Of a stretch of DNA of 54,436 nt, positions 17,807-25,840 are shown piece after piece. Position numbers and translations under genes: made by a program. Below the pieces are notes generated by a model. The model searched no databases and was not told the DNA's origin. It saw nothing but the letters and a program-made list of their open reading frames with translations. Source of the DNA: [Phormidium] sp. LEGE 05292 (lineage in GTDB: Bacteria; Cyanobacteriota; Cyanobacteriia; Cyanobacteriales; Aerosakkonemataceae). The stretch is from NCBI RefSeq assembly GCF_015207735.1, contig NZ_JADEWG010000035.1, positions 1 through 54,436 of the forward strand, given 5' to 3'. How positions within the stretch are numbered: the first letter of the stretch is position 1; every line of letters begins with the position of its first letter.

Positions 17807-20421
17807 TTATTACCCAATTTTTCTGCCAATAATTGCTCAAAAACCTTGTACATATCTTGGGCAAACTTTTGCGGATTCCACAAAGGTGAGAGAGTTTCCG
17901 GTTGTTTAGATTGTAGCAACTTTTCCTTAATTGATTGCCGAAATCCTTGGTCTTTCCCTAATTTAATTCCCTTCTCAATATACTCATCCCAACTGTTAGT
18001 AATACATTCGTTCAGAGAGAGGGTTTTCAGGAAAGAGTAACCCATTCTCGAAAGATATGTTTCGCCGCTTTTCGTAACTACTGGCAAATTAAACCACAAT
18101 GCTTCTAAGTTATGAGTTCCACCATTGTAAGGATAAGAATCAAGCATAATATCTGCTACTTGATATACCTGGCGATGTTCTTCTTCGCTGGCGCTACGAG
18201 ACATTATTTTAATGCGTTGAAAACCTACTCCCTGCGCTTGGCATTCGGTTTTATAAGCTGATTCAATTACTTTGAGATCGCCTGTGTGACCTTTGTACAT
18301 TAAAATGCTGTCAGGTACTTCTTTGAGAATTTTTACTTGTGCTTGAATCTGTTCGGGGTTCAATTTATAACCAGGTGCAACGCACAAATAAATTATTTGA
18401 TCTTCAGCAATTCTTTGGGATTTTCTTACTGCTTTAGTATCAATTGGCGTAGATTTAAAACCACCCACAGCAACAAAAGAATCTGGCATTCTTACCAACT
18501 GTTCGCGGTTATATTTTTCTCTACCTTCGGGGTGAGTATTCCAGTCACAAAGGAAGTAATTATTTTCTTTGGTAAATGGCGCTTCAAAACCTAACCAAGA
18601 CAGACAAACTGATGCTGGTTGATGATAGATTACTTCTACTTGTGAGGGAATTGTGGAAGAATCTAATTCAATTAATATATCTAATTCATCTTGGGCGATA
18701 TCTTGGACAATTTGGTTAATATCAAATTCGCCGTTTTCTTTAGCTTTGGGGCGATAAAATTTTGCTGCGGCGCTTTCAAAAATTTTGGTGCGATCGTCCG
18801 GTTGGCGATCGCCCATAAAATACAAATATAAATTAGGCGTTAACTTCCCTAACTCTGTAATAATATCTGCACTACACCAACCTACCGAATGTCTAGCAAA
18901 ATGGGAAGACATTACCCCAATTTTTAAATTGGTTGTTGGTAGTTGTTTCTTCTCAGGTTGACTGATTGTAATTTGTTTAGCGGCAATAATTTGCTCTGCA
19001 TATTTTTTGCCAACTGCCTGATAAAGTTGGGTATTTGCTGCTAAATCATCCCGTAAATAATGCAGATTGAACAGAACATTGCTGTAAAGGATGCTTAACT
19101 CTATATTATTCATTTTTTCGAGTCTATTGTAAATTTCTGGTTCAATTTCCAGAAACTTTTCTTTAGCTAATTGAGTTAATGCTGATTTGACATGAGTACC
19201 AATAAATGTGGATACAGCTATTAAGTGATTTTTTTCTGTACTTCTCTCTAAATATATTGCTGATGCTTGTCTTAAAGCGCCAAAATCTGAAGCCCTGACT
19301 GGAGAGGTAATTAATTGTGCTAAATAAAGATGGGCAAGTTCCAGATCTGAATCAATTTCTAATGCTTTTAAAAGGCTGTTAATTGCTAGGTTAAATAATT
19401 CTCCGCTAATTTCACCGTCTTTTCTAGTTTTGCGATATACGATCGCCCCTATATTGCTGTAAGCTTTACCTAAATCTGGTTGTAATTCAACAGCTTTTTG
19501 TAATTCTTTAATTGATTCAGTAAACTTATCCTTCTGTCCTAAAGCTGTCCCTAAATTAAAATGATACTCTGCCGAATCTGGCTTGAGTTTCAATGCTTTC
19601 TCGTAGTTAAATATTCCGGCATCTATTTGATTTTGATCTACTAAAACACTGCCTAAATTGTTGTATGCTTCAGGATCGTCAGGTTTTAACTTAATTGCTA
19701 TTTGTAATTCCTCTTTGGCTGCATCTAATTTACTGATTCTTCGCAAAGCAACTCCTAAATTGAGGTGCGCCAAATGATAATTTGGTTGTAATTCAATTGC
19801 TTTGTGATAATAGTTAATCGCTTCCTCAAAATCACCTAATTTGCCGATCGCAGTTCCTAAATCATTTAAAGTTTCCGCATTCACCAATTTTGGTTCTAAT
19901 GAAAATGCTTGCTTGCGACACTCAACCACCTTTTCCAAATTGTCTAATTGCAAATATACATTTGCCAAATTCCAATAAGCAGCCCCGATGTTTGGGTTAA
20001 TAGCAATTGCCTTTTCCAAAGAAACAATTGCCTCTTCATTCCGCCCCAGTTTAGAAAGTATACTACCTTGATTAATATAAGCTTCGGCAAATTCTGGATT
20101 TAATTCTAACGCTTTAACGTAAGCATTCAGCGCCGCTTCTAAATTGCCTTGTGTTTGTAAAATATTACCTAAAATCTTGTGATTTGGGGCGAAATCTGGT
20201 TGTAGTTGAATTGCTTTGTTGCAAAATGCGATCGCGTCTCGTAACTTCCTTTGCACAAAATAAATTTCAGCTAGCTGGTAATGTACCTCTGCATAATCTG
20301 GTTGCAGTTGCAAAGCTTTTTGGTAGCTGGCAATAGCTTCATCGAATCTTTTTTCTGTCTTCAGTTGATTGCCAGTATTGCAGAAATTTTCAGCTGTAGG
20401 AGAGTTCACTTGCGATTGCAT
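17803..20421 (-). CDS. TPR protein with SPINDLY-type O-GlcNAc transferase domain
   Basis: 872 aa. Residues 1 to about 370 are some ten TPR units (for example FDEAIASYQKALQLQPDYAE). A helical linker follows, and from about 500 to 865 there is a GT41/SPINDLY-like transferase: GVMSSHFARHSVGW, then PASVCLSWLGFEA, DSYPYNGGTHNLEALWFNLP and TKSGETYLSRMGYSFLKTL. GT41 enzymes transfer GlcNAc, or fucose in plant SPY, to Ser/Thr of proteins. No signal peptide or membrane segment is seen, so it should act in the cytosol. It is the first gene of a pair with DUF3288. The TPR array probably selects the protein substrate. Family secure; sugar and targets unknown. Confidence 0.9.
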   Translation of the reverse strand: MQSQVNSPTAENFCNTGNQLKTEKRFDEAIASYQKALQLQPDYAEVHYQLAEIYFVQRKLRDAIAFCNKAIQLQPDFAPNHKILGNILQTQGNLEAALNAYVKALELNPEFAEAYINQGSILSKLGRNEEAIVSLEKAIAINPNIGAAYWNLANVYLQLDNLEKVVECRKQAFSLEPKLVNAETLNDLGTAIGKLGDFEEAINYYHKAIELQPNYHLAHLNLGVALRRISKLDAAKEELQIAIKLKPDDPEAYNNLGSVLVDQNQIDAGIFNYEKALKLKPDSAEYHFNLGTALGQKDKFTESIKELQKAVELQPDLGKAYSNIGAIVYRKTRKDGEISGELFNLAINSLLKALEIDSDLELAHLYLAQLITSPVRASDFGALRQASAIYLERSTEKNHLIAVSTFIGTHVKSALTQLAKEKFLEIEPEIYNRLEKMNNIELSILYSNVLFNLHYLRDDLAANTQLYQAVGKKYAEQIIAAKQITISQPEKKQLPTTNLKIGVMSSHFARHSVGWCSADIITELGKLTPNLYLYFMGDRQPDDRTKIFESAAAKFYRPKAKENGEFDINQIVQDIAQDELDILIELDSSTIPSQVEVIYHQPASVCLSWLGFEAPFTKENNYFLCDWNTHPEGREKYNREQLVRMPDSFVAVGGFKSTPIDTKAVRKSQRIAEDQIIYLCVAPGYKLNPEQIQAQVKILKEVPDSILMYKGHTGDLKVIESAYKTECQAQGVGFQRIKIMSRSASEEEHRQVYQVADIMLDSYPYNGGTHNLEALWFNLPVVTKSGETYLSRMGYSFLKTLSLNECITNSWDEYIEKGIKLGKDQGFRQSIKEKLLQSKQPETLSPLWNPQKFAQDMYKVFEQLLAEKLGNK

Positions 20422-20620
20422 CTGGTGGAAATAGTGAGTGATGACTGAGGATAAGCGACTGGGAAATTATGCTCTTGGCGATAAAGCACTTAGAGAAATT
20501 CCCATTCCCTAGTAAAGTTAACACTAAACAGTCAATTGTCATTTGTCAATTGTCATGGGATTTTTTAGTTCCAGATGACGAATGACCGATGATCAAGGAC
20601 TAATTACTGGAGTTTACCGC

Positions 20621-21334
20621 ATGAGTGAGATGGACGCTACTAAAGTGATGAAACAAATGGTCGGCAAAGCAGCAGCCGATCGCGTAAAATCAGGTTCTAT
20701 AGTCGGTTTGGGAACTGGCTCAACTGCCGCTTTCATGATTGAATATTTAGGAGAACGCCTAAAATCTGGCGAACTGAAAGATATTGTCGGCATTACCACC
20801 TCGTTTCAGGGAGATGTGTTAGCGAGACAATATGGCATTCCCTTGACAACGCTGGATGCAGTCGATCGTATTGATATTGCCATTGATGGTGCGGATGAGG
20901 TTGACCCGAATTTAAACTTAATTAAAGGTGGTGGTGCAGCCCATACTCGTGAGAAAATTGTTGATGGTTTAGCCGAGCAATTCATTGTAGTTGTGGATAG
21001 TTCCAAGTTAGTAGATAAACTTGGTTCGACATTTTTGTTACCAGTAGAAGTGATTCCGATGGCATACTCGCCTGTGATGCGTGCGATCGAAAAACTCGGC
21101 GGTAAACCACAATTAAGAATGGGTGTAAAAAAAGCAGGCCCAGTAGTTACCGATCAAGGAAATTTTGTGATTGATGTCAAATTTGACTCTATTGATAATC
21201 CCGCAGAATTAGAAAAAACCTTGAACAACATTCCCGGCGTTTTAGAAAATGGTTTATTCGTTGGAGTCACCGATTTAGTATTAGTTGGTGAAGTAAAAGA
21301 CGGACAACCATCAGTTCGAGAAATTAGCAAATAA
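20621..21334 (+). CDS. rpiA: Ribose-5-phosphate isomerase A
   Basis: 237 aa from ATG 20621, the usual RpiA length; an in-frame ATG at 20582 adds 13 residues that look like leader. Motifs: [17 protein letters not shown] (phosphate loop), TSFQ, the acidic motif DGADEVDP and [13 protein letters not shown] with the catalytic Lys. It interconverts ribose-5-phosphate and ribulose-5-phosphate in the Calvin-Benson cycle and the pentose phosphate pathway. It stands alone between a TPR gene and a toxin-antitoxin pair. The leader 20422-20620 contains a short 'tcatttgtcaattgtca' heptanucleotide-type repeat. Confidence 0.96.
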   Translation: MSEMDATKVMKQMVGKAAADRVKSGSIVGLGTGSTAAFMIEYLGERLKSGELKDIVGITTSFQGDVLARQYGIPLTTLDAVDRIDIAIDGADEVDPNLNLIKGGGAAHTREKIVDGLAEQFIVVVDSSKLVDKLGSTFLLPVEVIPMAYSPVMRAIEKLGGKPQLRMGVKKAGPVVTDQGNFVIDVKFDSIDNPAELEKTLNNIPGVLENGLFVGVTDLVLVGEVKDGQPSVREISK

Positions 21335-21345
21335 ACTATCTGTAG

Positions 21346-21371
21346 GGTGCGTTAGTGCAATGTAACGCACC
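21346..21371 (+). terminator. GGTGCGTTA...TAACGCACC hairpin after rpiA
   Basis: An inverted repeat GGTGCGTTA / TAACGCACC with an 8-nt loop starts 11 nt after the rpiA stop. It resembles a common cyanobacterial dispersed repeat and lies where a terminator would be. No run of T follows, so factor-independent termination is not proven. A 'ttcgcgtagcgtgccggagg' repeat follows at 21435. Confidence 0.55.
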
Positions 21372-21575
21372 ATTCCCCTAGTTTCATAAATTATCTCTCC
21401 CGTTAAGCTACACTGTTTAGTTAAGGGTAGAGGCGTTCGCGTAGCGTGCCGGAGGCATCAGCATTAGGGCAATAATTTCTGCAATAAATCCAAAGCTTTA
21501 TATCCGAATGCTTCGCCCTGCACATACACAACCGATAAAAACAGACATGATATTACCTGTTCAATTAGAGTTCTT

Positions 21576-21842
21576 ATGAATCAGAAATTAGTTGAGTCTT
21601 TAGCAGCAATCATTCTTTCACTTTCAGATGAAGAACGGCAACTGCTAGAGATGAAAATACAAAAAAACTCACTGCCAGACCAAATGGCTGATTTAGATCG
21701 TCGTCTGAAAATTTTTGAAACCAAATATCAGATGTCATCGGAAGATTTTCATCAGCGCTTTCAAGCGGGTGAACTTGGAGATTCAATGGAATTCTTTGAG
21801 TGGAATACCTATTACGAAATGCGAAATGCTGCTCAAGTTTAG
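21576..21842 (+). CDS. Putative antitoxin of TumE-type pair
   Basis: 88 aa, mostly helical. The N-terminal part (LVESLAAIILSLSDEERQLLE) resembles the conserved first helix of small cyanobacterial antitoxins. The C-terminus holds an acidic, aromatic stretch around DSMEFFEWNTYYEMRN that could bind the toxin. It lies 13 nt upstream of a TumE-family toxin gene, so antitoxin is the natural reading from order and size. No recognisable DNA-binding fold is seen. The function is inferred from context. Confidence 0.72.
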   Translation: MNQKLVESLAAIILSLSDEERQLLEMKIQKNSLPDQMADLDRRLKIFETKYQMSSEDFHQRFQAGELGDSMEFFEWNTYYEMRNAAQV

Positions 21843-21855
21843 ACTTTCTGAATAG

Positions 21856-22239
21856 ATGAATTTAGATCAATACCTTGTTGCTGTTAAAGAAAAGCTGAAT
21901 GCGAGTCTAATCGTTGCCTCGATCGAGATTGTTGATGAGCGAGTTCTATTGAATCGAGGGTATTTTCGCGCCAGATTAACTCTGACGAATAATGATTTTC
22001 TAGAAATTGCCGAATCTTTCACTATTCAGGACAATGAACTGATAACCCTGGATTACCGTTATCAGTGGATGGATGTCTCAAAACAAATCCTTAAACAACG
22101 TTGGGATAGCGTTAAGCATTACCCAAATTTGCCCAATTTTCCCCATCATGTTCATATTGGCTCAGAATCTAATGTTGAATCTGGTCAATGCCTAAATATT
22201 ATAGAATTCATCGACTTTATGGATTATTTTTTGAGCTAG
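21856..22239 (+). CDS. TumE family toxin (DUF6516)
   Basis: 127 aa. It has the DUF6516/TumE family landmarks: RGYFRARLTLTNNDFLEIAE in the middle, DYRYQWMD, QRWDSVKHYPNLPNFPHHVH and the C-terminal LNIIEFIDF. The HH pair and Arg residues are likely functional. TumE proteins are toxins of two-gene TA systems; the mechanism is not clear from the sequence. It follows its putative antitoxin after 13 nt. A MITE copy starts 15 nt after the stop, so the operon ends here. Confidence 0.85.
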   Translation: MNLDQYLVAVKEKLNASLIVASIEIVDERVLLNRGYFRARLTLTNNDFLEIAESFTIQDNELITLDYRYQWMDVSKQILKQRWDSVKHYPNLPNFPHHVHIGSESNVESGQCLNIIEFIDFMDYFLS

Positions 22240-22254
22240 AGCCGATACACTTAA

Positions 22255-22365
22255 TACCAAATTCGGGTTAGCTACCCCCGTTATCGTTCTCCTCTTCTTC
22301 TTTCTTCGTGTCTTCGTGGTAAAAAAAAATTGAGTATAAAGGGGGTTTTTAACCTGGATTTGGTA
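22255..22365. mobile_element. MITE B, copy 2 (TACCAAATTC termini)
   Basis: A 111-bp element with ends TACCAAATTCGGG and CTGGATTTGGTA and flanking TAA on both sides (22252-22254, 22366-22368). It lies in the opposite orientation to the 148-bp copy at 17219 and lacks the small GC-rich insertion of that copy. The inner parts match: 'taacgggggtagctaa' and 'cacgaagaaagaagaag' occur in both once one is reverse-complemented. Confidence 0.85.
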
Positions 22366-22420
22366 TAACGGCACGATGCGCGATCGCCAGTGTAACCTTA
22401 AGAATAATCAGCAAACGCTT

Positions 22421-22591
22421 TTAACTCAACCGCGTCGTGACTACAAAAGACGCGCACGCCCTTTGTTCGATCGCATGATAACCCCCGTAGCCGCTGTTGA
22501 TTGAACAACCGAGCCTTGCGCGACTGAAGCCATCAAACAGCGCCCCGCCAATCGGACACATACAGCCGCAATTGAGATGATGAATGTGCAT
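22421..22591 (-). pseudogene. Remnant of MBL-fold metallohydrolase N-terminus
   Basis: From ATG 22591 the first 23 or so codons read MHIHHLNCGCMCPIGGALFD then GFSR, which is how a family of cyanobacterial MBL-fold hydrolases starts. After that the frame turns into unrelated sequence (Arg- and Cys-rich) and stops at 22421, long before the metal-binding HxHxDH motif expected about 80 residues in. No other part of the gene is nearby. I take it as a decayed fragment. Identification rests on a short stretch only. Confidence 0.5.
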
Positions 22592-22903
22592 AAATCCTCG
22601 GTTATAGAAGAAGGCAGAAGGCAGAGGGCAGAGGGCAGAAGGTAATACTGAGATCTTGCACCTGCGTTTTAGCCCGCCCGGAAATCAATTCCTTAGCTAA
22701 TAGCTCAAGTCCATTGAAATGGACTGGAAACTTTTGAATCCTAAGTATTTAGTCCTCTGGTTCTCCAACACTCATGGTGATAAGTAAACCTAATTAATTA
22801 GGAAGTGCTTATTCCATAAGAAATCCCAGTCCCGTAGGACAGGCATCTTGCCTGTCATCCTCAGTCCCCAGTCCCCAAAAGTAAGGGAGAACCGGATTTC
22901 TTA
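22592..22903. other. 312-nt gap with short tandem and dispersed repeats
   Basis: No gene is seen. There is a run of 'agaaggcagagggcag' variants at about 22606-22640, a structured repeat at 22671-22733, and a 'caggcatcttgcctgtcatcc' inverted repeat with 'agtcccc' heptamers at about 22831-22876. The SDR gene ends at 22904. Confidence 0.65.
22671..22733 (-). repeat. Two-hairpin dispersed repeat E, copy 2
   Basis: Read on the minus strand it aligns end to end with 26152-26213. It carries the 8-bp stem AGTCCATT/AATGGACT, then 'gctattag' and 'gaattgatttccgggcggg'. In the other copy the first stem is AGTCGGTT/AACCGACT, so bases on both sides changed together. The second stem is partly decayed here. 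Confidence 0.75.
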
Positions 22904-23707
22904 TTACTTGTGAGCAGAACCCGGTTCAGTCAGTTGGCGGTGCTGTTCGGCATTGACGGTATCAGGTAACACCTTACTGACATTGCCCTGAATTTTGGTT
23001 TTCAGCGAACCTGCAATCACGGCATCTTTACCTGCCATCAATGCCTCAAAACCTTGTTTAGCGACCTGTGCGGGGTCATCCTTTTCGTTTGCACCAGCCT
23101 TGGTGTCGTCCATCCCTGCACGGTGGAAGAAGTTGGTGTCGGTTGGCCCTGGCATCAGTGAAGTAACGGTGACACCTGTATCTTTTAACTCATTACGTAG
23201 TGCCTCAGAAAAGGATTGGATAAAAGCTTTAGAGGCAGCGTAGACTGCTTCAAATGGCCCAGGCATGAGGGCAGCAATGGAAGAGGTGAAGAGAATCCGA
23301 CCTTGATTGCGATCGATCATATCTTTAACTACCCGTTTGGCAAGATGCACAGTGGAGACGACGTTGAGGTTAATCAAATTCAACTCGTCTTTGAGGTCTG
23401 TCTCACGGGCAAAGTCACCGCCTACGCCAACACCTGCATTAATAGCGATCGCATCTACTGGTCTACCTGTTGCTTGAATCTGGTTGTAGAGTTTTTCAAC
23501 TCCATCATAAGTAGCTAGATCGGCTTCTACTGTTTCAACTTTAGTACCCAATTCTGCCAAAGCGTGCGCTGCTTTATTGATGCTATCTCCGGTAGCTGTA
23601 ATCAGCAAGTCAAAGCCATTTCGAGCAAACTGTTTAGCAAGTTCGTAGCCAATGCCGTTAGAAGCACCTGTAACCACAGCCAGAGGGCGAGAAAACGAAT
23701 TGTTCAT
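22904..23707 (-). CDS. SDR family NAD(P)-dependent oxidoreductase
   Basis: 267 aa, classical short-chain dehydrogenase. Cofactor motif TGASNGIG at about 14-21, NAG at INAGVGVGG, catalytic Ser in LFTSSIAAL, and YAASK with the catalytic Tyr and Lys. The C-terminal MPGPTDTNFF is also typical. The cofactor preference and substrate cannot be read; the family reduces or oxidises carbonyl/hydroxyl groups. The last 30 residues (DTVNAEQHRQLTEPGSAHK) are polar. It is monocistronic and faces away from the toxin-antitoxin region. Confidence 0.92.
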   Translation of the reverse strand: MNNSFSRPLAVVTGASNGIGYELAKQFARNGFDLLITATGDSINKAAHALAELGTKVETVEADLATYDGVEKLYNQIQATGRPVDAIAINAGVGVGGDFARETDLKDELNLINLNVVSTVHLAKRVVKDMIDRNQGRILFTSSIAALMPGPFEAVYAASKAFIQSFSEALRNELKDTGVTVTSLMPGPTDTNFFHRAGMDDTKAGANEKDDPAQVAKQGFEALMAGKDAVIAGSLKTKIQGNVSKVLPDTVNAEQHRQLTEPGSAHK

Positions 23708-24013
23708 AATTATCCTGGGGGACTTTCGACTCCTACAATGTTAGGGAGGGGTTTGTGCGATCGCGTCTTGCTTTAGATGTATCGCTGTGGTGTGTTTTGC
23801 AGTTTACCCAGATCTTGCACAATCTCAATTAGACCTGAAAAACCATAAAATTTTGCTCATGAATTTTGAACAAATGGATCAATTAACTCTTTGGGAATTC
23901 GATTGCGATCGATGTAACTGTTAATCTCATCTTGATATTAAGTTAAGGGAATTTCAGCCAAGTTTTGTTATAGATGGGCTGCTATAATTCAATTTAGTTG
24001 AGAATATAGTAAC
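23708..24013. other. 306-nt gap with first copy of a 33-bp direct repeat
   Basis: No gene is supported. Contains the first 33-bp direct repeat (23774-23806) and, at 23859, a 21-codon ORF that I do not think is real. The promoter of the DUF433 gene at 24014 should lie in the last 80 nt; 'tataat' at 23981 could be its -10 box. Confidence 0.55.
23774..23806 (+). repeat. 33-bp direct repeat flanking TA cassette, left copy
   Basis: Identical over 33 nt to 24626-24658 (begins tagatgtatcgctg, ends ttttgcagttta). The similarity extends upstream: both copies are preceded within 20 nt by 'tcgcgtctt'. The two copies bracket the DUF433/DUF5615 pair at 24014-24600. Confidence 0.9.
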
Positions 24014-24250
24014 ATGAATCATCCACTTTTGCAGCGAATTACGATCGATCTAAATATCTGTCATGGCAAACCTTGCATTAGGGGATTGCGTTATCCGGTT
24101 GAATTTATTTTAGAGTTACTGAGTGCTGGGATGAGTATTGAGGAAATTTTAGCAGATTATGATGATTTAGAACGGGATGATATTTTAGCAGCTTTAGTAT
24201 TTGCTACTCGGTTAACTCAGGTGAAAAGTATTTATAAAATTGCCCAATGA
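24014..24250 (+). CDS. DUF433 antitoxin
   Basis: 78 aa. DUF433 landmarks: RITIDLNICHGKPCIRGLRY, then SAGMSIEEILADYDDLERDD with the helix that ends the domain, and a final ALVFATR. DUF433 is a winged-helix-like antitoxin family of VapB type, usually found right before a DUF5615 PIN-like toxin, as here (ATGA overlap at 24247). It should bind its own promoter and the toxin. A paralogue lies in the convergent operon at 25035. Confidence 0.88.
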   Translation: MNHPLLQRITIDLNICHGKPCIRGLRYPVEFILELLSAGMSIEEILADYDDLERDDILAALVFATRLTQVKSIYKIAQ

Positions 24251-24600
24251 AGTTTCTTGTAGATGCTCAATTACCAGTGCGTTTAGCCCGGTTTCTCCAA
24301 GCGGCTGGTTATGATACGATTCATACCAGAGATTTGCCATTAAGCAATGCAACACCTGATACTGAAGTTAACTCTATTTCAATTCAGGAATCGCGAATCG
24401 TTATTACTAAAGATTCAGATTTTTTTGATAGCTTTTTAATCCATCAAGAACCTTATAAGTTACTTTTAGTGACAACTGGCAATATCACAAATGCAGAACT
24501 TGAGGCGTTGTTCCAAAATAATTTACCTCAGTTAGTTCAATTTTTTACTCAGCACTCGCTAATCGAAATGAGTCGCACCGCACTCATTATACATCAATAA
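24247..24600 (+). CDS. DUF5615 PIN-like toxin
   Basis: 117 aa. It starts with KFLVDAQLPVRLARFLQAAG; the acidic D6 and the later TKDSDFFDSF motif form the expected metal site of Mut7-C/PIN-like nucleases. LLLVTTGNITNAEL is the conserved beta-strand and turn. DUF5615 proteins are predicted RNA-cleaving toxins neutralised by DUF433. It overlaps its antitoxin by 4 nt. The residues look intact. Confidence 0.87.
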   Translation: MKFLVDAQLPVRLARFLQAAGYDTIHTRDLPLSNATPDTEVNSISIQESRIVITKDSDFFDSFLIHQEPYKLLLVTTGNITNAELEALFQNNLPQLVQFFTQHSLIEMSRTALIIHQ

Positions 24601-24625
24601 TTTTATTTTGTTTCGCGTCTTTCCC

Positions 24626-24658
24626 TAGATGTATCGCTGTGGTGTGTTTTGCAGTTTA
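24626..24658 (+). repeat. 33-bp direct repeat flanking TA cassette, right copy
   Basis: Second copy of the repeat at 23774-23806, with no mismatch over 33 nt. It lies 25 nt after the toxin stop and 852 bp from the first copy. Recombination between the two would remove the cassette cleanly. Confidence 0.9.
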
Positions 24659-24702
24659 ACTGTTGCTTGCATCATGGTTCAATTGCAATTTTATCTGGCA
24701 AA

Positions 24703-25038
24703 TTAACCGCTAATCTCGACAATACTTTCACCTTCTTGCAATAATCTTAAGGCATTAGGAAAAGTTTGGATGAAAATTTGGCGAAGATTTCTATTTGTGA
24801 CGTTTCCACAAGTTACCCAGAGAATTTGCGGTGGAATTCCCAGGCGAGTTACTAGATCAACAAAATCGCTATCTTTAGTCATAATCACAGCATTAGCAGT
24901 ACGGGCAGCTGCAAAGATTTCTGTATCTTGGGAATCTCTTAAGCCTAAATCCTTAATAGCAATAGCATTTACCCCAAAAGTAGCAGATAACCAAGCTGCT
25001 ATACTCGGTGGAAGTTGGGCATCAATCCAAATATTCAT
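24703..25038 (-). CDS. DUF5615 PIN-like toxin (operon copy)
   Basis: 111 aa. NIWIDAQLPPSIAAWL start, D5 and the TKDSDFVDLV acidic motif, and LWVTCGNVTNRNLRQIF near the end. Same family as the protein at 24247 but clearly diverged, so it is not a recent duplicate. It overlaps the DUF433 antitoxin gene by 4 nt and is the last gene of a four-gene operon. A predicted metal-dependent RNase toxin. It converges on the other TA pair, with 102 nt between stops. Confidence 0.87.
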   Translation of the reverse strand: MNIWIDAQLPPSIAAWLSATFGVNAIAIKDLGLRDSQDTEIFAAARTANAVIMTKDSDFVDLVTRLGIPPQILWVTCGNVTNRNLRQIFIQTFPNALRLLQEGESIVEISG

Positions 25039-25412
25039 GCTGTGATTCTAGGAAATTCAGTACGGCGTGCTGCGAACAACAAACAAGCTTGAATATCTTC
25101 AGCTTCTAGGTCGGGAAAATCTGCTAAAATTTCTTCTTTGCTGACATTATCAGCCAACATTTCTAAAATATCACTAACTCGAATTCGCATTCCTCGAATA
25201 CAAGGTCTACCCCCACATTGCCCAGGATTTTGGGTGATGCGATTAAGTAAAGGAGAAAGTTGAGTCATATTTAAATTGCAATTTGTTGGAACATCTAAAT
25301 TGTAGTATTGTGATTGAAATGGAGATGCGATCGCTTTTACGAGGACAACAAATTCTTTCTTGCCGTTTTTGGTTAAATATTCTGGGTGTAATTCGATCGT
25401 CATTCTATTCAT
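25035..25412 (-). CDS. DUF433 antitoxin with foreign N-terminal extension
   Basis: 125 aa as an open frame. The C-terminal 77 residues, from the Met at 25268 (MTQLSPLLNRI), are a normal DUF433: QNPGQCGGRPCIRGMRIRV, then KEEILADFPDLEAEDIQACL. The first 48 residues are odd: TIELHPEYLTKNGKKEFVVL looks like the first 20 residues of a Phd/YefM-type antitoxin, followed by about 25 residues that look like translated leader DNA with a HIP1 site. The upstream start overlaps the PIN toxin gene by 4 nt, so translation may still begin there. Start at 25268 is more likely for the working antitoxin. Confidence 0.82.
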   Translation of the reverse strand: MNRMTIELHPEYLTKNGKKEFVVLVKAIASPFQSQYYNLDVPTNCNLNMTQLSPLLNRITQNPGQCGGRPCIRGMRIRVSDILEMLADNVSKEEILADFPDLEAEDIQACLLFAARRTEFPRITA

Positions 25413-25840
25413 CCTCCATCCTCCGAAACTGATATAATATTAGAAAAGACTTCCGGCAGCATGGCGGGAATACTTCCCGATCGGAAATCTTTAATATTGC
25501 GAGTAACGATATAATCTACCCATACACCCGCCGCCGCCCCATAAGTAACCCCATCTTCAAAATCCTTAAAGCCACTGGAAAAAGCAGAGCGAATTACTGC
25601 ATCTGTTACGCCAGCAGTTACCATTTTAGACATCAAATTCATCAGCACTTCTCGACTTTTCTCGTTTCCCAAATGTCTTCTCAGTAAATAGAAGATATTC
25701 GTAATACTATGTCCGGCTATATATCCTTCTACTTTACCTTGTCCAACCGCATCAAGTGCTAAAGCGGAAGCTGCGAAAAAAGGCTGTCTTTCTAATAAAA
25801 CATCAAGCACGACATCGCTATCAAATAACACTCGTTTCAC
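25409..25840 (-). CDS. PIN-domain toxin (VapC-like)
   Basis: 143 aa. KRVLFDSDVVLDVLLERQPF at the start gives the first acidic residues (D7, D13). ALDAVGQGKVEGYIAGHSIT, SGFKDFEDGVTYGAA (acidic pair) and IVTRNIKDFRSG complete the PIN active site. PIN toxins cleave RNA in a metal-dependent way. It overlaps the upstream DUF6364 antitoxin gene by 4 nt and the chimeric DUF433 gene by 4 nt, an unbroken chain. The residues look complete. Confidence 0.9.
   Translation of the reverse strand: MKRVLFDSDVVLDVLLERQPFFAASALALDAVGQGKVEGYIAGHSITNIFYLLRRHLGNEKSREVLMNLMSKMVTAGVTDAVIRSAFSSGFKDFEDGVTYGAAAGVWVDYIVTRNIKDFRSGSIPAMLPEVFSNIISVSEDGG

Noticed and set aside
22606-22640. Purine-rich 'agaaggcagagggcag' run as a regulatory or RNA feature
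   Set aside because: Simple low-complexity tandem repeat with no structure or gene relation.
23859-23924. 21-codon ORF (MNFEQMDQLTLWEF...) upstream of the DUF433 gene
   Set aside because: Too short, no ribosome site, no context; not reported as a gene.
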